Below, one piece after another: positions 1 to 6,126 of a stretch of DNA of 17,348 bases. Location of the stretch: contig JAAVYX010000169.1 of assembly GCA_022791355.1 (NCBI GenBank), positions 1-17,348 on the forward strand. The letters run 5' to 3'. How positions within the stretch are numbered: position 1 is the first letter of the stretch; each line of letters begins with the position of its first letter. This DNA is from Clostridiales bacterium. GTDB taxonomy: Bacteria; Bacillota; Clostridia; Oscillospirales; Acutalibacteraceae. Both the position numbers and the translations under genes were made by a program. Below the pieces are notes generated by a model. That model saw nothing but the letters and a program-made list of their open reading frames with translations, had not been told where the DNA came from and did no database searches.

Positions 1-112
1 ATACGCTTCGCGTATGGATTTGCTCTAAACCCTTTCGACTGGGTCAAGAGGAAAACCTTCGGTTTTCCGCGGGGCCTCCCTTCCTAGACGACGCAAAGGG
101 CTCCGCCCTTTG
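1..112. repeat. Three small hairpins with three-base loops
   Basis: Three perfect hairpins lie in a row. Positions 1-15 pair ATACGC with GCGTAT around TTC. Positions 50-68 pair GGAAAACC with GGTTTTCC around TTC. Positions 94-112 pair CAAAGGGC with GCCCTTTG around TCC. Read on the minus strand the loops are GAA, GAA and GGA, all of the GNA type known to form very stable mini-hairpins in DNA. None is followed by a T-run, so terminators are unlikely. Confidence 0.6.
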
Positions 113-140
113 GATTCCCGCCCGACGAGGTGCCTCCCAG

Positions 141-360
141 CAACTCTGTCCTTTCCTCCACCCTCTTCCCCCCAACGACTGGCTGCTTACTTATCGCTTC
201 CCACTGGCTGCTGCTTACAGGTTTTCCCCCTTTTCTAGCCGGCCTCTTCTCTCATTCGCTCTCCTTGCTATGAACCGAGTCCTTTCTATCTTTGTTAATA
301 AACCTCTGCTTTCCTTTTTCTCTCTGCTTCCCACTTACTTCCCAATACAGCTATCAGTCC
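141..360. other. Pyrimidine-rich, strand-asymmetric tract
   Basis: Roughly three quarters of the plus-strand bases here are C or T by eye, unlike the GC-rich but balanced sequence around it. An imperfect direct repeat is visible: ACTGGCTGCTTAC at 178-190 and ACTGGCTGCTGCTTAC at 203-218. No open frame is credible. A purine-rich minus-strand RNA or a decayed element are both possible. Confidence 0.4.
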
Positions 361-435
361 CTACTCACTATCGGCGTATAAGTGAAACGTACCCAACTGA
401 AGCTCTTATCAGTGTCGGCGGGAGGCAATCGGAAG

Positions 436-465
436 CAACCGGAGGGACGCAGTCCCGTAGGTGGC
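436..465 (+). repeat. Hairpin repeat, family 1 copy 1
   Basis: This 30-base unit aligns without gaps to 668-697 at 24 of 30 positions. Its core hairpin pairs GGGAC (444-448) with GTCCC (452-456) around the loop GCA. Two of the differences from the other copy form base-pair-preserving double changes (G-C to A-T and A-T to G-C). Confidence 0.6.
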
Positions 466-667
466 GTCAGCGGCGTGGCCCTGGAGGTGGCCGCGGGCAG
501 CTCCTAGATCAGGTTCAGGTTACATCCCGCCGGGTTCCTGTGAGCCTCTTTAGCTCCTGACCGAAAATTGGTACGATTTTCGGGCTTCCAACTTCCTGAG
601 TGGCACTATTGGCTGCATATATCCCACCTTTAGCATGCGGCGGGGCCGCGGGGGGGGGGAAGGTCCC

Positions 668-697
668 CAACCGGAAGGGCGCAGCCCTGAAGGCGGC
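668..697 (+). repeat. Hairpin repeat, family 1 copy 2
   Basis: This is the second copy of the 436-465 unit. The hairpin pairs AGGGC (676-680) with GCCCT (684-688) around GCA, keeping the loop and the stem length while two of the five base pairs are exchanged for other complementary pairs. Confidence 0.6.
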
Positions 698-753
698 CGT
701 AGGCGCGAGCGCTTTTCTCCCCCTCTTTTGTCGCGGGGCAAAAGAAGGGGGCT

Positions 754-783
754 AAGAGGCGCTTTAGCGCCGGGACGCCAGGC
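754..783 (+). repeat. GGCGC-TTTA-GCGCC repeat module, copy 1
   Basis: A hairpin of GGCGC (758-762) and GCGCC (767-771) around TTTA is followed by GGGACGCC. Related copies lie at 2035-2065 and 16232-16262. The three share the hairpin, the CGGGRCG segment after it and the flanking bases. Confidence 0.5.
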
Positions 784-788
784 GCTAC

Positions 789-839
789 TAGAGCAGGTTT
801 TGGAGAAATAATGAAAAGGAAATCTGGCGCGAAACCTCT
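789..839 (+). repeat. TAGAGCA repeat module, copy 1
   Basis: The module starts TAGAGCAGGT and ends GGCGCGAAACC. It aligns with 15926-15976 with a small gap in the middle and one near the end; both ends are almost identical. A weaker relative begins at 13464. The module overlaps the ATG at 811, the longest possible start of the M14 peptidase gene, which argues that this ATG is not the true start. Confidence 0.5.
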
Positions 840-896
840 TTCTCAGCCAAAAAAGAAAAACGATAAATTAGTCCGGCCGGCATCCGGCCCGGCCGC

Positions 897-903
897 AAGG
901 AGG
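897..903 (+). promoter_or_regulatory. Ribosome binding site favouring a TTG start at 913
   Basis: AAGGAGG is a full Shine-Dalgarno match, nine bases before the TTG at 913. The alternative ATG at 811 has only GGAG at 802-805 with a five-base gap, and the codons between 811 and 912 are Lys/Arg/Pro-rich and partly made of a repeat. Confidence 0.5.
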
Positions 904-912
904 CGAACAGCT

Positions 913-1806
913 TTGAAAAATCTTATTGAAGCCAAAGAGTACAGCTACGCGGAAATCCGGGAGGTTCTCCGGCTGCTGCGGGAGGATTATCCCTTTATAG
1001 AACAATCCGCCATCGGCAAGTCGGTCATGGGCCGGGAGATAACCGCCCTGACCCTGGGCGGCGGCAGGGACGGCGGCGGGGAGTACGTCCTCTACGCCGG
1101 GGCCTTTCACGGGATGGAACGGCTGACCTGCACCGTCCTATTGCGCCTGGCCGTCGAGCTGGGAGAGCTGCACAAGGAAGGCGGTCTCTCCCTGCCCGAG
1201 GGACGGGGGATCATCATCGTCCCCTTGGTCAACCCGGACGGGTACGAGATCGCCCTGCGGGGCGCGCCGGGCTGCGGCTGTTCGGCCGCCCGCATCTGCC
1301 GGCTCTGCTCGGGGGACTACCGGGTTTGGAACGCCAACGCCCGGGGGGTGGATATCAACCACAATTTCGACGCGGGCTGGAAGCAGCTGCAAAAGCTGGA
1401 ACAGGCGGCGGGTATTTACGGGCCGGGCCCCACCCGGTACGGCGGTCCCCGGCCCGAGAGCGAGCCCGAGACGGCGGCTCTTACCGCCCTATGCCGGGCC
1501 CTACCCATTCGGCAGGTGCTGGCCCTTCACTCCCAGGGGGAGGTTATCTACTGGGACTACGGCAAGAACACACCCGCCCGCTCCCGCTCCATGGCTGAGG
1601 CCATGGCTAAGGCTGCGGACTATGCTTTGGAGGAGCCGGAAGAAATCGCCTCTATGGGCGGCTTCAAGGACTGGTTTATAGAGGAATTCGGCCGGCCGGG
1701 CTTTACGGTGGAAATCGGCCGGGGGACCAATCCTCTTCCGCCCGCCGACCTGCCGGTTCTCTACGAACGGGTGAAGAAACTGCTTTTGCTGGCTGCGCTG
1801 CTGTAG
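913..1806 (+). CDS. M14 family zinc carboxypeptidase-like protein
   Basis: This is probably a gamma-D-glutamyl-diamino acid type peptidase acting on cell-wall peptides. With the TTG start at 913 it has 297 residues; an ATG at 811 in the same frame would add 34 basic, low-complexity residues. Zinc ligands read as His66 and Glu69 (motif AFHGMER) and His206 (ALHSQGE), and the catalytic Glu as Glu267 (FTVEIG). The PLVNPDGYE and NARGVDINHNFDAGW segments match the family. No signal peptide or membrane segment is visible, so it is likely cytoplasmic, perhaps in peptidoglycan recycling. Four cysteines (121, 123, 129, 132) form a CxC-x5-CxxC cluster between these motifs, which I do not recall as a family feature. 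It is a single gene with no operon partner. Family assignment is secure; substrate is inferred. Confidence 0.85.
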   Translation: MKNLIEAKEYSYAEIREVLRLLREDYPFIEQSAIGKSVMGREITALTLGGGRDGGGEYVLYAGAFHGMERLTCTVLLRLAVELGELHKEGGLSLPEGRGIIIVPLVNPDGYEIALRGAPGCGCSAARICRLCSGDYRVWNANARGVDINHNFDAGWKQLQKLEQAAGIYGPGPTRYGGPRPESEPETAALTALCRALPIRQVLALHSQGEVIYWDYGKNTPARSRSMAEAMAKAADYALEEPEEIASMGGFKDWFIEEFGRPGFTVEIGRGTNPLPPADLPVLYERVKKLLLLAALL

Positions 1807-1860
1807 AGAGGGAACTGGAAACGGTAAAATCGCATAGCTTTATATACATGTTTTACATCC

Positions 1861-1962
1861 TTCCGGCGTTCGCGCTGTCGTACCGGTTGGCCTTGGGCCA
1901 AACCTCTGGGAGCGTACCTTATGAGAAGCAGCCCAGAGATGTGCGGTACCGGAACGCCGGAA
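1861..1962. repeat. Structured element bounded by an 11-base inverted repeat
   Basis: The ends are perfect inverted repeats: TTCCGGCGTTC (1861-1871) and GAACGCCGGAA (1952-1962). Inside are a hairpin TTGGCC (1887-1892) with GGCCAA (1896-1901) around TTG, and a stem CTCTGGG (1904-1910) with CCCAGAG (1932-1938). The whole could fold as one branched structure. A MITE-like element is the alternative; target-site duplications are not evident. Confidence 0.5.
1879..1905 (+). repeat. CGTACCGG-GGCC hairpin module, copy 1
   Basis: This segment closely matches 16189-16216. Both begin CGTACCGGTT and continue as a hairpin of GGCC arms with a three-base loop. The second copy has an extra T that lengthens the stem. 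Confidence 0.5.
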
Positions 1963-2018
1963 TTGCCTTTGGCTGTTCGCTTATTCGTTCTACATAGCGA
2001 AGCGTCCTGACCGGGAAG

Positions 2019-2075
2019 CGCCGCGGTCTACAGGTAGAGGCGCTTTCGCGCCGGGGCGCCGGAACGGCCGCGGCG
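2019..2075. repeat. Nested palindrome around GGCGC-TTTC-GCGCC (module copy 2)
   Basis: Outer arms CGCCGCGG (2019-2026) and CCGCGGCG (2068-2075) are perfect inverted repeats and are flanked by GCGAA (1998-2002) and TTCGC (2076-2080). The centre holds GGCGC (2039-2043) and GCGCC (2048-2052) around TTTC, a copy of the module also seen at 754-783 and 16232-16262. Confidence 0.5.
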
Positions 2076-2206
2076 TTCGCTTAGATGGGTGGCGGAAAAG
2101 TCTTTAGACTTTGTCCAGACCAGCGCTTGGGATGCGCAAAACGCCTTCCTTCGTTAAAGCGTCCTAGTCCCTTTGCATTTCCGGCCGCCGGCCGGCGTAT
2201 ATGCTG

Positions 2207-2242
2207 TCGACCCGCAAGGCGCCCTAGGCCCTTGCGGGTCGA
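2207..2242. repeat. Perfect 13-base-pair hairpin
   Basis: TCGACCCGCAAGG (2207-2219) pairs perfectly with CCTTGCGGGTCGA (2230-2242) across a ten-base loop that is itself nearly palindromic. TGTTTTATAT follows on the plus strand, so weak terminator function is possible, although the M14 gene ends 400 bases upstream. Confidence 0.5.
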
Positions 2243-2351
2243 TGTTTTATATCCTTATATAGGCAACGCACTTTATTGTGTTTTTTCATCCGGCGGGCTT
2301 CTGCCTCACCGGGCGCGCTAGGCAGGCATGCGCCGCCTATGAAGCAAAGCG

Positions 2352-2396
2352 CGGCCGCGCTTGCGGCCGTCTGCGGCGATACGCGCCGCAGACGGC
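2352..2396. repeat. Two overlapping, mutually exclusive hairpins
   Basis: The first hairpin pairs CGGCCGC (2352-2358) with GCGGCCG (2363-2369) around GCTT. The second pairs GCCGTCTGCGGCG (2366-2378) with CGCCGCAGACGGC (2384-2396) around ATACG. They share 2366-2369, so both cannot form fully at once. They lie 35-80 bases beyond the stop of the minus-strand DUF1015 gene, but no T-run follows on that strand, so this is not a standard terminator. Confidence 0.5.
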
Positions 2397-2430
2397 AAAA
2401 GAAAGATATACTTTTTTTGCAACGCTCCGC

Positions 2431-3711
2431 CTATAAAATCTTGTTCATTACAAGGCCGGTGATTAGCTTAGGATAAAAATAGGTGGATTTCTGGGGCATC
2501 TTTTCCCCGGCGGCGGCCACGGCGCCGATTTCCTCCACCCGGGTGGGGTTGAGGATAAAGCAGCAGTCGGCCCCCCGCCGCACGGCCTCCAAGGCCTCTT
2601 CCCGGTCCCGGGTGTAGGTCAGATTTACCTGATTGGCCATATTTTCCTTGTCGATTTTCAGCAGCCGTTCCAGCACCAGGCTGTGAAGCACAGATACGTC
2701 CAGCTCCCGCAGGGCCTTGCTGCCCTCAGGCAAAAACCGGGCCATGACCGCCGGGTTCTTCAGGGTTAGCAGGGTCCAGTCTTCCCCGCCGTCGAAGAAG
2801 CCGAAGGCCTTTTGGCCGGCGGCGTACTTGTCCGCGAGGGCGGCCTCCATATCTCCAAGGGAAGAATGGGACTCCAGCTCAAAATAGGCCTGACAGTCCC
2901 GCAGAAGGGCGGCCGCGTCGAAGGCGGGCAGGTCCCGGACGATACGGTGGGTGGGGAAGACCACCAGACCTGGGTTTTCCATATCCACCAGCATCATCAT
3001 CGCGTAATCGCTCTCTCCCGTCTCGCCGCCGGCCGCCCGTAGTTGATCCCGGTAGCGCAGGGCGGTTTCGTAGCGATGATGTCCGTCGGCGATATAAAGC
3101 TTGCGGCCAGCGAACTGGCGGCAGATTTCCTGCACGGCGGGAGAGTCCTCGGCTACCCAGAGCCGGTGGGTCACGCCGTCGCCGTCGGTAAAGCTTTGGA
3201 CGGGGCTGCCGGCCGACAGGTCCTCCACCGCCCGGCGGGTCGCCCCGGTTTCGTCCATATACAGGGAGTATATCTGACTGAAATTACAGCCGGTGGCCTG
3301 CATCAGGTTAAACCGGTCGGCCTTGGCCTTGGACAGGGTCTCCTCATGAGGCAGCACAATTCCCTTGGAGAATTCCTCCAGCTTGACCCGGCAGATAAAG
3401 CCCCGCACGGCGTAATCCCGTCCGCCGGCCTGGAAGGCCTCCTCGTAAATATACAAGGCCGGCCGGCTGTCCTGGGCCAGCACCCCTTCCCGCAGCCAGT
3501 CCCTCAGGACCTGGCCGGCCGCCGCGTAGGGGTCCTCCCCCTCCCGCTGGGCGCGGGGCAGCTCCAGCCGGATAACGTTATGGGGCTCCCGCTCCAGATA
3601 GGCCCGCCGCTCCTCCTCGCTGATAATGTCGTAGGGCGGGCAGACGATCCGCTCTGCCGCGCCGGCCTGCTTCGTAAACCGCAGGGCTGCAAAGGGTTTG
3701 ATTTCCGCCAT
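2431..3711 (-). CDS. DUF1015 family protein, function unknown
   Basis: This 426-residue protein matches the DUF1015 family along its length. Hallmarks are PPYDII near residues 25-30, NVIRLELP at 45-52, PHEETLSKAKADR at 121-133 and the family signature YIADGHHRYETAL at 206-218. No signal peptide or membrane segment is seen, so it is expected in the cytoplasm. The biochemical role is not known; the His/Asp/Arg-rich signature suggests an active or metal site, which is only a guess. The ATG at 3711 is preceded by AAGGAA at a good distance. A small hairpin (CGCCGG and CCGGCG, 3744-3761) lies in its leader. No neighbour is co-transcribed, so context adds little. The family call is firm. Confidence 0.88.
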   Translation of the reverse strand: MAEIKPFAALRFTKQAGAAERIVCPPYDIISEEERRAYLEREPHNVIRLELPRAQREGEDPYAAAGQVLRDWLREGVLAQDSRPALYIYEEAFQAGGRDYAVRGFICRVKLEEFSKGIVLPHEETLSKAKADRFNLMQATGCNFSQIYSLYMDETGATRRAVEDLSAGSPVQSFTDGDGVTHRLWVAEDSPAVQEICRQFAGRKLYIADGHHRYETALRYRDQLRAAGGETGESDYAMMMLVDMENPGLVVFPTHRIVRDLPAFDAAALLRDCQAYFELESHSSLGDMEAALADKYAAGQKAFGFFDGGEDWTLLTLKNPAVMARFLPEGSKALRELDVSVLHSLVLERLLKIDKENMANQVNLTYTRDREEALEAVRRGADCCFILNPTRVEEIGAVAAAGEKMPQKSTYFYPKLITGLVMNKIL

Positions 3712-3959
3712 GGTCTCACGTTCCTTTCTTTTTTGCCTTCGCGCGCCGGTCTCAGCCGGCGTATCCGCCTTTTATATTTATATTAGTACCCAAAGCCTGC
3801 CGCGTCAACGTATTTTCGGCCGCCGCCGGGAATTTTCTCCTCCCCGGGCCGGTTTTCGTCCCCTTCCCGTAAAAGTGACGAGCAATTGGACGAACGCCCT
3901 TTGCAGATGGGATTTCTCAGCGCCGCTTTACAAATTTGAAAAACTATATAACAAACGGA

Positions 3960-3981
3960 CGGCCGCTGATTTGGGCGGCCG
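3960..3981 (-). terminator. Possible weak terminator after the acetyltransferase pseudogene
   Basis: CGGCCGC (3960-3966) pairs with GCGGCCG (3975-3981) across eight bases. On the minus strand the stem lies just beyond the pseudogene stop and is followed by TCCGTTTGTT, a poor T-run. It overlaps a perfect 12-base palindrome at 3973-3984. Confidence 0.3.
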
Positions 3982-3997
3982 CCCGATAAATTTTTTC

Positions 3998-4571
3998 CTA
4001 TATATCCTTTTCAACAAAGTGCGCGTCATAAAGATTCCAGTATTTCTGATATACCCTATCTTCCTGTCCGTCAAGATTTAGTTGAAACATCCTAAATGTA
4101 ACCAAAAAATTTTTGGGCTGCCATTGTTCTTCATAAGAGTAACAGTATTTCATACCTATCCGTCGCATAACGCCGCCGCTTCTCGGATTGTTTTTATCAT
4201 GCGTAGCCGTAATAAACGGAATGCCGTTCCGCTTTAACCGCCCGATCAGCGCCTGCGCCGCCTCCGTAATAATCCCCCTGTGCCAAAATTCCTTCCGCAA
4301 CGCATATCCGAAATCATGACTTTCGTCCATGCTTACACGGATATAGCCGATTGGGAATTTATAGTCTATTAAGCAAGTAGCAACGCAGTATTTATGATTT
4401 ACAAACCGCTTTTTATAAAAATCTATCGTTTCTTCATATGCTCTTCACAGGAAACCAGGGCAGGAAAGTATTTACTTCCTCATCTTTCAAAAGCAGATAC
4501 AACGCCTCCATATCATCGTTTTCAAATCTTCTCAGTATCAGCCGATCCGTTTCAAGCCTTGAAATTGTCAT
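3998..4571 (-). pseudogene. GNAT acetyltransferase (RimJ/RimL type), frameshifted
   Basis: The reading starts at the ATG 4571-4569 behind GGAGGG and runs MTISRLETDRLILRRFEND to FLPWFPVKS, then hits TGA at 4436-4434. The next frame continues the same protein (YEETIDFYKKRFVNHKYCV) to the stop at 3998 and includes the acetyl-CoA loop region LRKEFWHRGIITEA and the conserved THDKNNPRSGGVMRRIGMKY. Joining the frames, as if one base were lost near 4437-4445, restores a full-length protein of about 190 residues. Proteins of this family transfer acetyl groups to small molecules or protein N-termini; the substrate here is unknown. The gene is clearly AT-richer than its neighbours, which suggests horizontal acquisition. 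A sequencing or assembly error is the main alternative to a true pseudogene. Confidence 0.8.
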
Positions 4572-4607
4572 CGTATTCCCTCCGCAAACTTATGATATAT
4601 CGTTCTG

Positions 4608-4636
4608 ATCCTATCACATGATTTGATTCCGTTCAA
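4608..4636 (-). promoter_or_regulatory. Candidate sigma-A promoter for the acetyltransferase pseudogene
   Basis: On the minus strand TTGAAC (4636-4631) and TAGGAT (4613-4608) are separated by exactly 17 bases and lie about 40 bases before the ATG at 4571. Each hexamer matches the consensus at four of six positions. Confidence 0.45.
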
Positions 4637-4794
4637 TCGGTTTTGCGAAATCGCTGAAATTTTACGCCGGCAACACTTTTCTTAAAAAGGGACCGGGCGA
4701 ATTTCCTCTTTTATCCTTAGGGTCTATCGTGTATAATAAATCTGTATACTGCATGAGATAAACGTACTGTCTGCCTCCAAGGGGCAATATACGC

Positions 4795-4920
4795 AAAAGC
4801 CGCTCCTTAGAGCGGCCCGCATGGCTGATTCGCGCGGTTACCTATCGGCCGGCAGCCGAGGCAACGCGGCGTGTGCGGTTTTCTCCCGTAAAACCGTATA
4901 AGTCTCCAAAGCAGACGGTA
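4795..4920 (+). repeat. Dispersed structured repeat, family 2 copy A
   Basis: This segment is homologous to 11840-11973. From 4846 to 4899 it aligns without gaps to 11897-11950 with 44 of 54 bases identical. The 5' hairpin pairs GCCGCTC (4799-4805) with GAGCGGC (4810-4816) around CTTA; the 3' hairpin pairs CGGTTTT (4876-4882) with AAAACCG (4890-4896). The 5' stem keeps its pairing in the other copy despite base changes. It sits before the ABC operon promoter. It may be a small RNA, a leader element or a mobile palindromic repeat. Confidence 0.6.
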
Positions 4921-4956
4921 CGATTTGTTCAGAGAAAGTTTACAAAGCTACAAAAT

Positions 4957-4984
4957 TTGTTTGCTATCCTACATGTGTTATAGT
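4957..4984 (+). promoter_or_regulatory. Candidate promoter of the ABC operon
   Basis: TTGTTT (4957-4962) and TATAGT (4979-4984) are separated by 16 bases, about 80 bases before the ATG at 5062. TTTACA at 4940-4945 is a nearby alternative -35 hexamer but with a less suitable spacing. Confidence 0.4.
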
Positions 4985-5061
4985 TCCGCCTGTCAATGGC
5001 AGGGCCGGCCGCACCGTGTACGGACGCCTGCAACAATCATCCAAAATTGGAGGGAACGCAA

Positions 5062-6123
5062 ATGATCGAGGTGCAAAACCTCAGCAAGCGATACGGCAGT
5101 CATCTGGCCGTGGACAATGTCAGCTTCCAAGTAAAGGATGGGGAGATTCTGGGATTTCTGGGGCCCAACGGCGCCGGTAAGTCCACCACCATGAACATCC
5201 TCACCGGCTATTTATCGGCCACCGCCGGCAGCGTAAACATCGACGGCTACGATATTTTAGACAATCCCGGCGAAGCCAAGCGGCGCATCGGCTATCTTCC
5301 TGAGCAGCCGCCCCTGTACCTGGATATGACGGTCAAGGAATATCTCAGTTTTATCTTTGAACTGAAAAAGGTCCGGCTGCCCAAGGGCCCCCACCTCCAG
5401 GAAATCTGCCGGCTGGTCAAGATCGAGGACGTTTACAACCGGCTGATTAAAAACCTGTCCAAGGGCTACCGGCAGCGGGTGGGCGTGGCCCAGGCCTTGG
5501 TGGGCAACCCCGACGTGCTGATATTGGACGAGCCCTCGGTGGGCCTGGACCCCAAGCAGATCATCGAAATCCGCAGCCTGATCAAGCATCTGGGCCGCAG
5601 CCATACGGTCATTCTCAGTTCCCATATCCTCTCGGAAATCCAGGCGGTCTGCGACCGGATCATCATCATCAACCAAGGGGTCATGATCGCCGACGACACC
5701 CCCGACGGGCTGGCCCGCAAACTGGCCCCCGAGAGCATTCTCACCATTCGGGTGCAGGGCCCCAAGGCCGACGTACAGCGGCTGTTGGCCGGTATTCCCG
5801 GGGTGCAAAAGGTGACCTACAACGGGCCCCGGGAGGGTTCGGCTTCTGAGTTTACCCTCGAGCCCCAGAGGGGCGCCGACGTCCGACGGGTCCTCTTTGA
5901 GCGGCTGGCCGACCGGCATTGGCCTCTGCTAATGCTCCAGCCCAGCGAGGCCAATCTGGAGCAGGTCTTCCTCCGTCTGACCGACGCCTCGGTAGACAGT
6001 CAGGCCCTGGCCAGGCGGCTGCGGGAGGCCGCGAATACGGAGGAGGCCCCGGGGGAACAGCCCGATGGGGCCGCGGCCGACGCGGCGGCCGATCCCCAGG
6101 CCGCGCAAGAGGAGGGAAAATAA
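5062..6123 (+). CDS. ABC transporter ATP-binding protein, GldA-like
   Basis: This 353-residue protein is the ATPase of a GldA/CcmA-type ABC system and should drive the permease encoded next to it at the inner face of the membrane. Walker A GPNGAGKST is at 34-42, the Q-loop Gln at 82, the signature LSKGY at 132-136, Walker B VLILDE at 152-157, the D-loop GLDP at 161-164 and the switch His at 188. The signature is LSKGY rather than LSGGQ, as is usual for Gld-type ATPases. Residues from about 305 form an Ala/Glu-rich tail. The ATG at 5062 is chosen over 4996 because GGAGGG (5049-5054) precedes it and the ABC fold starts at once with MIEVQNLSKRYG. It is first in a four-gene operon; the permease starts three bases after its stop. 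Confidence 0.9.
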   Translation: MIEVQNLSKRYGSHLAVDNVSFQVKDGEILGFLGPNGAGKSTTMNILTGYLSATAGSVNIDGYDILDNPGEAKRRIGYLPEQPPLYLDMTVKEYLSFIFELKKVRLPKGPHLQEICRLVKIEDVYNRLIKNLSKGYRQRVGVAQALVGNPDVLILDEPSVGLDPKQIIEIRSLIKHLGRSHTVILSSHILSEIQAVCDRIIIINQGVMIADDTPDGLARKLAPESILTIRVQGPKADVQRLLAGIPGVQKVTYNGPREGSASEFTLEPQRGADVRRVLFERLADRHWPLLMLQPSEANLEQVFLRLTDASVDSQALARRLREAANTEEAPGEQPDGAAADAAADPQAAQEEGK

Positions 6124-6126
6124 AGT

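Larger units (their letters stand above)
1..912. other. Long non-coding region with hairpins and repeats
   Basis: No convincing protein gene is seen; open frames here have low-complexity, Arg/Gly/Ser-rich translations and no family resemblance. The stretch holds three triloop hairpins (1-112), a pyrimidine-rich tract (about 141-360), a pair of diverged hairpin repeats (436-465 and 668-697), a hairpin at 561-583 (arms CCGAAAAT and ATTTTCGG, 7-base loop), a run of ten G at 650-659, and two repeat modules that recur elsewhere in the window (754-783 and 789-839). It could be a structured RNA locus or a graveyard of small palindromic elements; the sequence alone does not decide. Confidence 0.6.
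1807..2430. other. Non-coding region with nested inverted repeats
   Basis: No credible gene is seen. From left to right it contains an inverted-repeat element (1861-1962) with a smaller recurring hairpin inside, a nested palindrome around a GGCGC-TTTC-GCGCC hairpin (2019-2075), a short palindrome CCGGCCGCCGGCCGG (2181-2195), a 13-base-pair hairpin (2207-2242), and two overlapping hairpins (2352-2396) just downstream of the minus-strand DUF1015 gene. Confidence 0.6.
4572..5061. other. Intergenic region upstream of the ABC operon
   Basis: No gene is seen. It holds the divergent promoter of the broken acetyltransferase, a TATAAT-like segment near 4732, a copy of a roughly 125-base structured repeat (4795-4920), and a candidate promoter (4957-4984) for the downstream operon. 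Confidence 0.6.

Noticed and set aside
270..560. 96-residue open frame
   Set aside because: The translation is low-complexity and spans the pyrimidine tract and a hairpin repeat; no ribosome site or family resemblance.
3043..3786. 247-residue open frame opposite DUF1015
   Set aside because: It is an antisense shadow of the GC-rich DUF1015 gene, whose own frame carries the family motifs.
4996..5061. Upstream ATG extension of the ABC ATPase
   Set aside because: It lacks a ribosome site, and the ABC domain begins at 5062 directly after GGAGGG; the extra 22 residues have no domain similarity.
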